This document shows, piece after piece, positions 23,055 through 33,490 of a stretch of 64,000 nt of DNA; the first letter of the stretch is position 1, and each line of letters starts with the position of its first letter. The stretch is taken from assembly GCA_037043455.1 (NCBI GenBank), contig JAWPHD010011263.1, positions 21,484 through 85,483 of the forward strand, given 5' to 3'. The notes under the pieces are model-generated. The model worked only from the letters and a program-made list of their open reading frames with translations, had not been told where the DNA came from and did no database searches. Position numbers and translations under genes: made by a program. The stretch is from Cyrtodaria siliqua. Taxonomy: Eukaryota > Mollusca > Bivalvia > Adapedonta > Hiatellidae.

Positions 23055-24280
23055 TTTGACCGTTAACGGTGAAAAAGGGGTATTCATTCAGGCAATTGCT
23101 CACCTTGTAATAAGCATACTTGAGTTTAACGTGTATGCCCCAATTTCTTCTTGACGAATGGCTTTACAAAAAGGACGCCACTCACCGAGTAACGATTTCA
23201 TTGAATGCAGTTTTGTTTGCTCGCGGAAAAATCCCAAGCGGCTTTTCTAGAGTCATGAAATATTCATTAATAACACATTTAAATTCAATGTACGATTATT
23301 TGGTATTAATAAGGTATGTTTAAATCTAAAGCTGCCTTACAAGCACTATCACTTAGAATCTCTACCGGATTTTTCATAATGGCAAAGAAAAAAATGAAGA
23401 AAAAAAGAAAAAGAAACTTCGGGTCAATACGAAGACGGTAAGGCCGAATGACCTTTGGTTTTCGTTCAAAAATATGTTCATAATAAGGGTTTAAACAGTA
23501 TCAAAATTTAAAGTTGATGGAATGGCTAGTTTGTCTCGTCCATGATACAGAGATTGTTCATTACCTTCTGCCTCTAGACTTTCGACTGGGGATAAGCACA
23601 CTGCACCTCGTAATCCCTGATTATGTATAGGATCAAGTATCTTCAAGAAAGACGTGCAGGCTGATCCATAAATTACTGAGCCGATGTCCAGTTTGGATCT
23701 GATTAGAGCACTTTTTGGTCAGCTGCCCAATTAGTGTTTGCAACTATTTTAAGTAAGTTAAGAGATTTTAGGCATTTGGCCTTAAAGGATTTAAGGTGTG
23801 GTATGAAAGTTAATTTACGGGACAAAATAAGACCGAGAAATTTCGTCTTATATTGGTTTTGGTGAACCACCCAGTGTAAGATAAGGTATTTCACGATGTT
23901 TAACGTAGTGGACAAACATGTATACATTGAAGCTTTGCTTAAGAAAATGTAAAAACATTTTCATTAGACCAGGTCTAAAATTTACTGAGAATTTATTGTT
24001 GTAATTGCCTCTCAGTAGTGTTCATGTTATTTGCGTAAAGTATAACAAAGTCGTCACTATATAAAGCCACAGCGGGGGATAAATGCTTGAACTAAACAGT
24101 TATTTTCATACTAAAAAATGGTTTCTGAGAGAATACTGCCGTGACACACCCATTTCCATGACTAGCAGAGAATGTTGTATATATTCGGACACAAAACGGT
24201 CAATCATCCTTAAAATAGGTAATCGACCTCTAAGACAAACGTCAAAAAGATTGTTCATAATTCCGTACTTACATGCAGTA

Positions 24281-24340
24281 TCGTCGTACATGTATCGTTA
24301 TCGTCGTACATGTATCGTTATCGTCGTACATGTATCGTAA
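24281..24340. repeat. 20-bp tandem repeat, 3 copies
   Basis: Three adjacent copies of TCGTCGTACATGTATCGTTA (the last with one change), inside the decayed LINE at a point where the other copy has none. It is a local tandem expansion. Confidence 0.95.
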
Positions 24341-24432
24341 GCTTTCTGCGAGTCGAAAAAATACGACAACCAGAAGTTTTTTCTTTATGAAACTTTCCTA
24401 ATAAATTATTCAAATCGAATGAGATTGTATAT

Positions 24433-24827
24433 TGAAAGGAAAACAAAACGCAACTCGGGAATGTCCGCTATATATTGTATATACTGCATACTTAACTGTG
24501 ATGCTGTAGACGTGTTTTAATCACAGTACACTTTGTAACAAGAAACTCATAAATGTTGAAGTTCCTCTTTGAAAAATGTAGCCAGTTCATTACTGTATCT
24601 AACGTAAAGAGTTTTGCATCCTAAGTTTGTTCACATGCTTGAGCCAAACGCGTACTCTGTCAATAATGGAACGTTGAAGGAATACTATTTGCTGTGTTCT
24701 GTGTTGTTTTAATCTTTACTTTCGATATGAAACGTCTTACGTAGCCATGTACCATTCGATTAAATGAAACATATTGTACATACATTATATAGCGGAAATT
24801 CCCGATTTGCGTTTCATTTTCGCTTCA
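24433..24827. mobile_element. 395-bp MITE with ~42-bp terminal inverted repeats
   Basis: The left end TGAAAGGAAAACAAAACGCA and the reverse complement of the right end TGAAGCGAAAATGAAACGCA match over about 42 bases with few differences. The flanking LINE is continuous across the insertion when compared with copy 1. The 8 bases on each side (TTGTATAT and GTACATAT) are similar but not identical. No coding sequence. Confidence 0.85.
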
Positions 24828-24925
24828 GTACATATTGTGCCTCGTTATCAAGTGAATCCAGAGTCTCTCATTGGTCATTCTTTCCATGGTTATGCCATAT
24901 ACAAGCAGCGAACGCAATAGGGCGC

Positions 24926-25155
24926 TACCTAAAATGTAGGTAGCGCCGTGGTGTAATGGTTAGCATCGCGGCTTAGTATCGTGCGTTCTATCCCAGCCAG
25001 GACCGAATTTGGGTTAATTAACGAAATATTTCATAAAAGTATTTCCTACCTTACCAGTCCTTCGGATGAGACTTTAAACCGAGGTCTGCTCGCTAAAATG
25101 CTTCGTGCAATACAGCGAGGATAAATAAACGCTTATACACACATACCTAAAATGT
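24926..25155 (+). mobile_element. tRNA-derived SINE with 12-bp target duplication
   Basis: The element spans 24938-25143 between perfect direct repeats TACCTAAAATGT (24926-24937 and 25144-25155). The head has an A-box-like TGGTGTAATGGTTAGCATCG and a degenerate B box, GTGCGTTCTATCCC. The body holds CCTTCGGATGAGACTTTAAA then CCGAGGTC. The tail is an AT-rich GATAAATAAACGC. It is a complete SINE insertion, not a tRNA gene. Confidence 0.85.
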
Positions 25156-25429
25156 GAACATGCGATGGCAGAAACTTGTTTCTGTAGAGATTCCTTCAAG
25201 AAATAAAAGAGATAATATTTAGAAATCGAGGGCAATTAAGATGCTAAATGTCATTTTCAGAATTAGTTTCTGAGTCGTTTCTAACACGTATAGAATAAAC
25301 CTTTTAAATAGCAGAAAATGACGTCGAACTAGAACAAGTAGGTTGAACTTCATTCTTCATTCTGCAAGCGTCTCCACCACCACTGAGTCCGACAGGAGAC
25401 CGTGGCTGTGAATAGCAGCAGACATAATG

Positions 25430-25735
25430 CCAAAAATATGTAAAGTGACCTCATATAAATTGGATTGAAGGTTGTTTAACGGCTCATCGACACAGTATAG
25501 GTTATTTAGAGTCGCCCCAGAGAGAGGGGAAGGATACATAGGAATCCGGGAACCGTGCCCTACTCTTATTATCGAATAGATTCCTATGGTTCTTTAACGT
25601 GCTCGGAGGGTAGACCGATACACGGGACCGCCCGGTTTACGTCCCCATCCGGTTGGACGTGGACCTCATATAAAGTAAACGCACCAGAACCCTATAGGCC
25701 ATTGAATACAAGTGTACGCAGCTCACACCAATCAA
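25430..25735. repeat. dispersed repeat (TTTAACGTGC family), copy 1
   Basis: Shares TGTTTAACGGCTCATCGACA, GGTTATTTAGAGTCGCCC-like, GGTTCTTTAACGTGCTCGGA and CCCGGTTTACGTCCCCATC blocks with 60773-61100. The other copy has a tRNA-like end; this one does not keep it clearly. Probably a SINE-related repeat. Confidence 0.7.
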
Positions 25736-26142
25736 GATAATTTACCACCTCATTATTACTACGCATACCGCTCTGGTAAACAAACATCCATTTTTAAAGT
25801 GTTTTTCTCTGACAGCCACCAATCTATATTTGCAGATGTTTTAAAGCCGATTTGTTTGAATGTATTTGTTTTGTTCTTTTTTATTATTAATATTGAATAT
25901 CCGATGAATTGTTTAGAATCGAAATTGACACAATGTCATCTGGAAATTGGCTTTACTTAACTGAATTTAACGTTTTGATACTTGGATACCACCTGGTGTA
26001 TCAGACATTTTAGATGTAAAGTGGTGATGCCTGTGGACAGTATTTTACCGGGAAAGAGGGTCTGTGCCATGAATTTGGTGTAAACGTCGCGGTAAAGCTA
26101 ACAATTTGAATGTGTTTATTGCACAAATATTTCGTTGACACG

Positions 26143-26340
26143 ATGAGCCAAGTTAGTCATTTGGAATTGACAGTTTTAGTGACCATGTTTGCCACATGCA
26201 TCACTGGTCAACAGATGACTGGATATCATTATCAACGGAGATACGTAGCGTTAAATCCAAACTTAGAGAACTTCAAGATAGCGAGTGTAATCATGAAAAG
26301 AAACAATGCAGTATCCTGTGCAGAGTATTGCTCTCAAAAG
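26143..26340 (+). CDS. secreted PAN/discoidin-like protein, first exon
   Basis: Encodes 66 residues from ATG 26143 (an in-frame ATG at 26110 is an alternative). Residues about 8-22 (ELTVLVTMFATCITG) look like a signal peptide ending near GQQ. The end, KRNNAVSCAEYCSQK, resembles the start of a PAN/apple domain, where a first cysteine pair follows a helix. The donor AAG|GTATGT begins at 26341, phase 0. The next exon found (34457) enters at phase 1, so a short exon of 3n+1 length is missing from the model; I could not place it. The protein is expected to be extracellular and glycan- or surface-binding by analogy with fucolectin-like proteins. Confidence 0.6.
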
Positions 26341-26420
26341 GTATGTATGTATGTATGTATGTATGTATGCATGAGTATGTGTGTGTGTGTGCGTGTGTGC
26401 GTGCGTTCGTGTGTGTCGCA
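26341..26420 (+). repeat. (GTAT)n/(TG)n microsatellite overlapping the splice donor
   Basis: Seven GTAT units begin at the donor (26341-26368) and pass into GT-rich sequence. Each unit recreates GTATGT, so the donor could slide by multiples of 4 nt. Only the first position has AAG in front. Confidence 0.85.
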
Positions 26421-26668
26421 TTTAACAATTGTAACTATACTCAGCAATTATAAAACGTATCCTCATTGTTTTCCTGTAACATCTGAGACTGTAAAAAAGA
26501 ACTAAAGATTGTAGCAGAATTTTCTTTTAATAACATCTTTATTTGATATTCACGCAAAATTTTATCGAAATATACCAAATAATAAAAAAATAATCGCAGT
26601 TTCTAAAACATAGGTTTGAAAACGAAATTGATAAAACATAACAAATGTAAAGGTTAACGACAATAGCA

Positions 26669-26842
26669 CAGATTTAGAAAGCTCATTCAACTACACAGAA
26701 AATATTAAAAAAATCGCTAATATCTCGTGTTTCCACTTTACAATTTGGTGTAAAGTGGACACTTCATATATTAGCACACGCGATATTAACGATTTTGTGA
26801 ATATTTTCTGTATAATTGAATCAACTTTCTAAATACGAACGA
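26669..26842. mobile_element. small foldback element
   Basis: Left TTTAGAAAGCTCATTCAACT then ACAGAAAATATT, and right AATATTTTCTG then AATTGAATCAACTTTCTAAA, are inverted copies. An inner stem, CCACTTTAC...GTAAAGTGG, lies near 26733-26760. It is intronic and non-coding. Confidence 0.75.
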
Positions 26843-27060
26843 CTTTAACCAGCCAGGATAAACCCAAAAACGGGAGCAACGAATTAAGAGATACCAACTC
26901 ATAATTCATTTTACGCATATTCAATCACGGGTATTTTAAGAACCCGTTAATAAATCTTTATTTTTAATCGGCACATATACATTATTATAGGGCCAGAACA
27001 CATGGATAGAGTTTTGATAAACGGATTTGTAGTGTAATTTAGCCGATGTATATTGTGATG
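26843..27060. repeat. dispersed repeat pair with 45285-45450
   Basis: Blocks such as GACTTTAACCAGCCAG, TTACGCATATTCAATCACGG, AAGAACCCGTTAATAAA and ATAGAGTTTTGATAAACGG recur at 45285-45450. The two copies lie in different introns of the same gene. Not recognised as a named family. Confidence 0.7.
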
Positions 27061-27814
27061 TTGAATTGATGTATTGCAATAACACATTAAATGAAACTAA
27101 AACAATTTGTAATTGGTCACCTCGGCTATAATAATGTTTAATACGTTTGGTCAGCAGCGGCCTTTTACACATTAACACTACATTTGATCTAAGGAAGCTA
27201 AGAATGGTTGCTATCTAGTTTATTAAAATACTGGCAGTACTAAGAGGTGTAGAATTGTTTAAAATAGGTTTCAGAAAGGTTTTACATTGAAGTATAGTGG
27301 CATGGAAATATCTAGACGGGGGACAGGATATATCTTTTATAACACCATGGGATATATCTTTTATAACACCATGGAGGAGCTAGGGTTTTATGGGTGTAGC
27401 TGATTTTAGTTTCTTAGTAAATAACATGTTTAACTCCCTTTATTGATTTGATGTTATATTTAATATTTACAAAGGAAATTATATACATACACCTAATTAG
27501 ATGTTTCTGGAGGTTGTAGAACGATGATCAAATCATCAGCTAATTGCAAAGGAAAATATCTTTTTTGTTGGGGCCAACCTTTTGTTGGTTAGTTTTTGTC
27601 ACTGGGTAATTATTTTCTATGTTGTGGTGTAATGGTTAATGTCTTCAGAAGAAGCCAAACGATCCTATAATTGCGAACCAGGTTTTATATAGTTGAAAAG
27701 TCAAACAACTAACTTGCGCAAAATGGCAACATGTGAGTGAAAAATCACTAAGTAAATAAGTTGGAATAGAAAATAGGTGAACTTTTCAGAAATAACGTTA
27801 TTTTGTTATTATTT
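27061..27814. other. no recognised feature
   Basis: Intronic A+T-rich sequence. The only structure seen is a short tandem duplication near 27325-27372 (GGATATATCTTTTATAACAC twice). Confidence 0.4.
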
Positions 27815-28160
27815 TAAAGGCGGTGCTAGGGGGCGTTAGAGGTGTTGCATCTTATATTACCTCTCACGAACAGACTCAATAAAACAGAGTCTGCTACCTT
27901 TATCTTATGTTTGTGTTTGCTGCTTCCAAGGGATCCTTTTTTCAGTATATATTGACATTTACAGAGGCGTTTGTTTAATGCGGTTTGGCGGCTGTAAAAA
28001 GTCGCCAAGACTATGAATCAGTAGTGTTAATACTTACTGGTCCTTCGTGATCATCTCTCCCAATCTTTGTGGTTTTAAAGTATGATACCGCGTAAGTCGT
28101 TGCTAGGCAGCGTGAGAGGTGTTGCATCTTAAATTATCATGAACAGATTCAATAAAACCG
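27815..28160 (+). repeat. dispersed repeat, AACAGACTC family, two copies
   Basis: The first copy (27817-27990) reads GCGGTGCTAGGGGGCGTTAG, GGTGTTGCATCTTATATTAC and CACGAACAGACTCAATAAAA. A second partial copy (28090-28160) has GTCGTTGCTAGGCAGCGTGA and GTTGCATCTTAAATTATCAT. A reverse copy lies at 35255-35480. Confidence 0.75.
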
Positions 28161-28539
28161 ATATAAAATTATTGTTAGAATCTCATACAAATTATAGTAA
28201 AATTTTGGGCAGGTTGTGAAATTTTATTAGTCTTATCAGTTTTAATCCAAAATTGCTGTAATTTTTAAGAAATTTGTGGTCGAAAGGCAACTCGGGGAGG
28301 GAGGAAATATCTGGCAATATTTATTGTGGCCTCATTGCAGTTTTTTTCTTTTATTGATATTTCATCATTCTGTGTATCTGAATTTAAATTGTTTATATGT
28401 AAGTGATTGCGTTCAAATTAAAAAAAAAGAATATCCAAATAATGGAAGTTAAAATGAAAACAATTCCCCTCTCCCGGTCCTCCATGTGAGGCGAGCCCAT
28501 AATGAAATTGGGGTTGAGGGCGGGGCGCATCATGATATA

Positions 28540-30053
28540 GGTTTAGATTTGATAAAACAAAATAACACAGACATATGTAAAAACACACAAAAAAAGCAAC
28601 ACATTCTGGTGGTGGTGATGATGGGGTTGTGGGATGGTGGGGGGTGGTGGTGGGGGGTGGGGGGGATGGGGGCGAAACATATTGATAAACTGATAAAACA
28701 AAACAACACAGATATATCATATATATATATATACATTCGGGTGGTGGTGATGATGGGGTGAGGGATGGTTAGGGGATGGTTAGGAGATGAGGGTGTGGGG
28801 GTAACATAGCTATAGTGTAAAAATATACAAAAACAACACAGAAATGTAAAAAAAGAAATAATAATTATAATCGAGTTTCGAGTGTGAGGTGGGGGGAGTG
28901 GGGTGGGTGGGGGCGGGCTTCGGCGAGGGGAGGAGGTGGGCAACATAGTTATATGTGTAAGAATTGACCGAAACAACACAGAAATACGTAAAAAAAACAA
29001 TTAAAGAAATAATAATTATAATCGAGTTTCGAGTGTGAGGTGGGGGGTTGGGTAGGTGGGGGCGGGGGGGGGGGGGTTGGGGGTGGCAACATAGCTATAC
29101 GTGTAAGAATTTACCAAGACAACACAGAAATATGAAAAAAAACAATAATTAAATAAAAAAATCGAGTTTCTGGTGGGGTGAGGGGAGGAGGGTGTGGAGT
29201 GGGTGGGGGGGGGGGGGGGGGGGGTGGGCAACATAGTCATATGTGTAAGAATTGACCGAAATACGTAAAAAAATAATTAAAAAATCGAATTTCGAGTGAT
29301 GGGTGGGGGGGGGGGTGGGGGGTGGGGAAGGCGGGGGGGGGGGAAGGCGTGGGATGGAGGGTGAGGGCAACATAGCTATACGTGTAAGAATTGACCAAAA
29401 CAACACAGAAATATGTAAAAAAACAACAACAAGGAGTCTGTGTTGGTTGAGGGGGGGGGGGGGTATTGGGGGCGCGGCGAGGCGAGGAGGAGGGAGCCCA
29501 TGCCCCAATACGGGTGAAGTATGAATAATATGCATAATGCTTTAAGAAATCCCAAACCAAAATTATAGATATATATAATAGCTTACACGCAAACCTTGAT
29601 CTGCCTTTTTTGCACATTTTATGGCCATCACAATTTGGGTTCCATGGGAGCCCAGAATTCGCAGAAGACGTAATTACTTACGCAACCCTTTACAACATAC
29701 TACAAGGAAACCAAATCCCACATTTAGTTGAGCTAGGACAAGAAATGTAACAAATATAGACCTGTAATCACGTAACATGTGATGTGAAATAGACACATTT
29801 TAAGAATGTGGGTTCCATGGGAGCCCATGGGTTACAGGAACCACAATTACTTAAGCAGCCCTTAAGATAATGCTATAATGAAGCTCATGGACAAATTTGG
29901 TTATACTATGTTAAGAAATGTAAGAGACATAGACTTTTAAATACAGCTTATACGCAAAACTTGATGTGGGACGCCGACGCCGACGCCGACGACGACGCCG
30001 ACGCCGAAGTGATTACATATGCTCTCTTATTCTTCGAATAGTCGAGCTAAAAA
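28540..30053 (+). mobile_element. composite element with G-rich VNTR, copy 1
   Basis: Part one (about 28540-29500) is a VNTR of about seven 130-150-bp units: GCAACATAGCTATACGTGTA, AAGAATTGACC, AACACAGAAATATGTAAAAA, then a G-rich block with G runs of 4-18. Part two (29500-29960) has ~190-bp units with GGGTTCCATGGGAGCCCA. Part three is a GACGCC tract (29969-30007), then a hairpin (TATTC TTC GAATA) flanked by GCTC and GAGC, then TAAAAA. A second locus with the same order lies at 47360-48716. ORFs in the G-rich part are artefacts. Confidence 0.75.
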
Positions 30054-30204
30054 GCTTTCGTCTCGTCAGACTTAAGTCCATTTTAGTTGCGTGTTATGTG
30101 TGGAATTCCAAAACAGGTACTACTTTTTGTGTATTTCTACTAATAAAGACAAATGGAAGTAGATGTTAAAGAATTCGTGACATTTGCGAGATTTGTATAC
30201 ATAC

Positions 30205-31042
30205 GTTTTGTACACTGGCACTGGAGCCGCAGATATTATAGAAAAAACAACAAAAAAAAACACGATATCCCCCTATTACCTATATAACACATGGTAGACA
30301 TCTTTGATATGACCAACCTCGTTTCGAAAGCTGAATCTTTGTCAAATTACAGAATTGATTCAAATCCTCTATACAGTTCGTTAGGTCTGACTCTCATTTA
30401 TCACATTAAATTCACATTTCGTACGAAAACGCACTCTGTGCGGAGAAATTTAAGTAAAATCGCCTATTTCTGCCGTAATAACATTTCCTACCTGACCCGC
30501 ACTTCCGGCTGTACTAACTTCTCGAATATTTAATTGTTTTTACAACCGAGAATTGATTAGTCTAGATCATCTGCGACGATTGCTTGTTTTCAAGACAAAC
30601 GTTTGTATTTACAATCAAGCGTCGAAGATGATCAAGACTAATCAAGTATCATTTGTACAAACAGTTAAATATTCGAGAAGTTGCGAATGGGTCTTTGTAA
30701 CTGGTGATCCTATTGGGCATTCGGATTTTCTCGATAAAACCGGAAGTGCGGGTCAGGTAGGAAATGTTATTACGGCAGAAATCGGCGATTTTACTTAAAT
30801 TTCTCCGCACAGCGTGCGTTTTCGTACGAACTGTGAATTTAATGTGATAAATGGGAGTCAGACCTAACGAACTTTGAAGAGGATTTGAATCAATTCTGTA
30901 ATTTGACAAAGATTCAGCCTTCGAAACGAGGTTGGTCATATCAAAGATGTCTACCATGTGTTATATAGGTAATAGCGGGATATCGTTTTTTTTAGTTTTT
31001 TTTTTATATAATATCTGCGGCTCCAGTGCCAGTGGTTTTGTA
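30205..31042. mobile_element. 822-bp foldback element with perfect 8-bp target duplication
   Basis: The element is 30213-31034 and is flanked by GTTTTGTA on both sides (30205-30212, 31035-31042). Its ends are CACTGGCACTGGAGCCGCAG and the exact reverse complement of the first 14 or more bases. The two arms are inverted copies down to the centre, ACAAACGTTTGT at 30595-30606; the left arm lacks about 46 bases near 30510. Because of the symmetry, nearly the same short ORF (starting MVDIFDMTNLVSKAESLSNY) appears on both strands (30291-30533 plus, 30957-30649 minus). An 8-bp duplication fits the hAT superfamily, which is an inference. Confidence 0.9.
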
Positions 31043-32470
31043 CGACTTTCAGAGATGTGCCTCGTTCGTGTTTGATAGTGGCACAGTGTGTACTCTGTAC
31101 AGTGTATACATGTCCAGTGATGTCGGGGATGTAGTTGACTATATTTATGCACTTGTCGGAGCTGTGGACAGTAAACGCAAGTTCCTTTTATTATTATTCT
31201 TATTAGAAAATCATATATGTAAACTGTACTTAAAACACTTAAAACACATTATTTGACACAGACGTTTATTCATTTTGATGCTTGGTATATGAGCTGTTTT
31301 TTCGTGAAGTTAACTGTTATAACATTAAATATGTTTACACAAAGTATGTTAAGTATTATATGACAAGGATGGACTTTGACATTTTGTTTCACGAGATCTA
31401 GGCTGTTTTATGCCAATTTCGGAAACACGACTTATTGTGGTAAACGATTGTTCATCTGCACGTCCGTTCATTCATCCTTCCGCCCTAAACAATTACCCAT
31501 TCCGCGTGATAACTTCGAAAACATTACACCCACCTTCATGGTACATCGTATGTTCATTTCCCTTGCTGAGAGAAGGCACCTATTGCCGTTGTGGTGAGTA
31601 AGTCAAAAGTAAAGGTCGCCATGACCTTACTTACGGACATGCGCATTCCCCAGGATAATTCGAAAACATAAACCCACCTCATGAAACTATATGTGTAATG
31701 TATTCACGAAAGGTAAACGACAATGTACAACGCCATTGGTTACAGAAGAAAACCTTTTGATATTGGGGTCAGTATGTAAAATGTCTACGGTCAAAGTCGC
31801 AATAACCGCAAATGGAAACATGCATTACCCGAGTAGCTGCGGGGGTATTACACCTACACTCGTGAATCTTCACAGCTACAATGCCTTTGAACGTAACCTT
31901 GACCTCATATGGAAATATGCAGTCCGCGCGATAAATGCAAAAACTTCCACTTCATGAATCATAAATACATTGCACTTGATCAGTGGAGTAACCATGTTGC
32001 TTTTGGGCTCAGTAGGTCAAATGTCAAGATCCCCATAATGTCACATGAACATATACATGCCACGTGATAACTCTGGACGTATAACACCAAAGCTCATGAC
32101 ACATACAACGTGCATTACCCACGGTGAGAGGAGAAATTATTTTGCTTTTAGGATCAATAGGTCAAACATGAAGGTCAAATTGTTCCACGGAATATTATAA
32201 CGATGTGTCCGAAGATTGTTCTGAGCGATTTTAGACATTAAGATGCTCAGACGCAATTAATATGTTTGTTCGCTTTTATACGCAATGGTGGATTGAAAGA
32301 CATTTCTCTGATGAGTTATTACATTGTTCCAACACAATGAGTTAACTCGGATTGTTTCTGACTGAAGTCGAACCCTGGGGACGTGTATTTATTTCCCGCT
32401 GGTAGTGGTGGGCTTTATTTATCCCGGGTTGAGAAACGTGCTATGAAGAGGAAGTAAATAACAGTTTCTT
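31043..32470. other. no recognised gene
   Basis: Intronic. Loosely repeated units near 31370-32160 share GATAACTTCGAAAACATTAC-like, TCATG...CAT and GGTCAAA(T/C)GT(C)AAGGTC pieces, of the kind seen in other arrays of the window, but they are too diverged to delimit. Confidence 0.4.
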
Positions 32471-32483
32471 TTAATTTTCGAAA

Positions 32484-32640
32484 CTGTTTGTTTGTTTGTT
32501 TGTTTGTATGGTGTTTGACGTCATTTTCAACGTATGTAAGGTTATATATGACGGTCGATTTTTTGTGGTGGAGGCAGACCACCCACCTTTCCTGTGTAGA
32601 AATAATATGGTACACCTCCCGCCATCCGTAAGAATCGACA
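32484..32640 (-). mobile_element. SINE 3' part with (CAAA)n tail
   Basis: On the minus strand it reads GTGGTCTGCCTCCACCACAA, AAATCGACCGTCATATATAA, CGTCAAACACCATACAAACA and then CAAA units. The tRNA head is missing. It is the same body as 3150-3425 and 42045-42290. Confidence 0.75.
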
Positions 32641-32677
32641 CTTTGAAACTGTAATACGTGGTTCTCGTTCTTTTCGC

Positions 32678-32740
32678 TATAGTATAGTATAGTATAGTAT
32701 AGTATAGTATAGTATAGTATAGTATAGTATAGTATAGTAT
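32678..32740. repeat. (TATAG)n microsatellite
   Basis: About twelve uninterrupted copies of the pentamer TATAG, ending at TTCCAGTAG. Intronic, non-coding. Confidence 0.95.
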
Positions 32741-33250
32741 TCCAGTAGAATAGGAACCCACCGCAGTTTCAGTTTATTTTTAGACGTTTATTTTTAGACG
32801 CGATTCAGAACGAGGCGCAACGCGGTAATTAATAATTACTGGTTCTTTCTCGAAGATAATCTGCGCATTAATAGCACGGGGATGTATTGCAGTTTGTCAG
32901 TACATGTAGTTTCTGGGATAGTAGACTTCAGTTCAGAACAAGAGTAACACTGTTTATTTTTTTTTTGCAATTTCAAAGTAATTGATAAAGTCCAAAACAA
33001 AGAAACATATTCACAAGTGTGTTAATAACTTGTGTTAATTCAATAATCTCACCATTATTGGATCTAACCTGAGCATAGTTTCTAGTAATTTTCATAATAC
33101 ATCTACTAAGGTAGAGAAATACAAGCTTTAACAGTCAAATACACACTGTGTTAAGAATTCATTTGCAAATGAAATTTATGCACATATTAACACACTGAAT
33201 AAATAAATAAATCACATTAAATGGCTTAACTTACAAAAACTACTGACATT

Positions 33251-33490
33251 ACCCATCTATAGTTCAAACATATTTATTTTACATCGATTGCGAAAGAAGT
33301 TCGTGCAACTTAGATTAATTACTCTCGATGGTTTCCTGGGTAGAACCAGTACTAAGCAATGTGGATTAATTATCTTTCTCAAGGATAAATAACGTGGCCG
33401 CGGACAGGTTAGACAGGTTCGAACCCACGACCTCTCACGACGATCTAGAGTTCGGCGCTCTACCACTGAACCACGTACTCACCCATCTAT
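33251..33490 (-). mobile_element. tRNA-derived SINE, complete, with 10-bp target duplication
   Basis: The element is 33261-33480, minus strand, between perfect repeats ACCCATCTAT (33251-33260, 33481-33490). The head has a strong A box, TGGTTCAGTGGTAGAGCGCC, and a B box, GGGTTCGAACC. The body includes AGTACTGGTTCTACCCAGGA, the block also found in the SINE at 3150-3425, so the two families share a central domain with different heads and tails. The A and B boxes look functional. Confidence 0.9.

Larger units (their letters stand above)
23055..24928 (-). mobile_element. second, decayed copy of the I-like LINE
   Basis: Runs parallel to 5160-7195 of the first copy, minus strand. Recognisable pieces are GGTTTGACCGTTAACGGT (3' side), GATTATGTATAGGATCAAGT, AAGTTAATTTACGG, CAAAGTCGTCA and, at the 5' end, GTCTCTCATT...GCAATAGGGCG. 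The frame at 23927-23703 still shows FLGLILSRKLTFIPHLKSFK. It is interrupted by a MITE (24433-24827), contains a 20-bp triplication (24281-24340) and has many stops. Both ends are truncated. Confidence 0.85.

Noticed and set aside
26196..26453. 85-codon ORF in the first exon region
   Set aside because: Shadow frame of the signal-peptide exon running into the microsatellite.
28418..29617. Several proline- or glycine-rich ORFs on both strands
   Set aside because: They are translations of the G-rich VNTR; frames open on both strands with low complexity and no start context or domain.
30060..30175. Possible missing PAN exon (ACYVWNSKTGTTFCVF)
   Set aside because: The reading looks PAN-like, but no acceptor gives the needed phase 0 entry and the segment abuts the composite-element tail.
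30291..30957. ORFs of 80 and 102 codons on opposite strands beginning MVDIFDMTNL
   Set aside because: They mirror each other because the DNA is a palindrome; no domain, and no evidence of selection.
33425..33480. tRNA gene on the minus strand
   Set aside because: A and B boxes are present, but no acceptor stem closes and the sequence runs into a SINE body flanked by target duplications.
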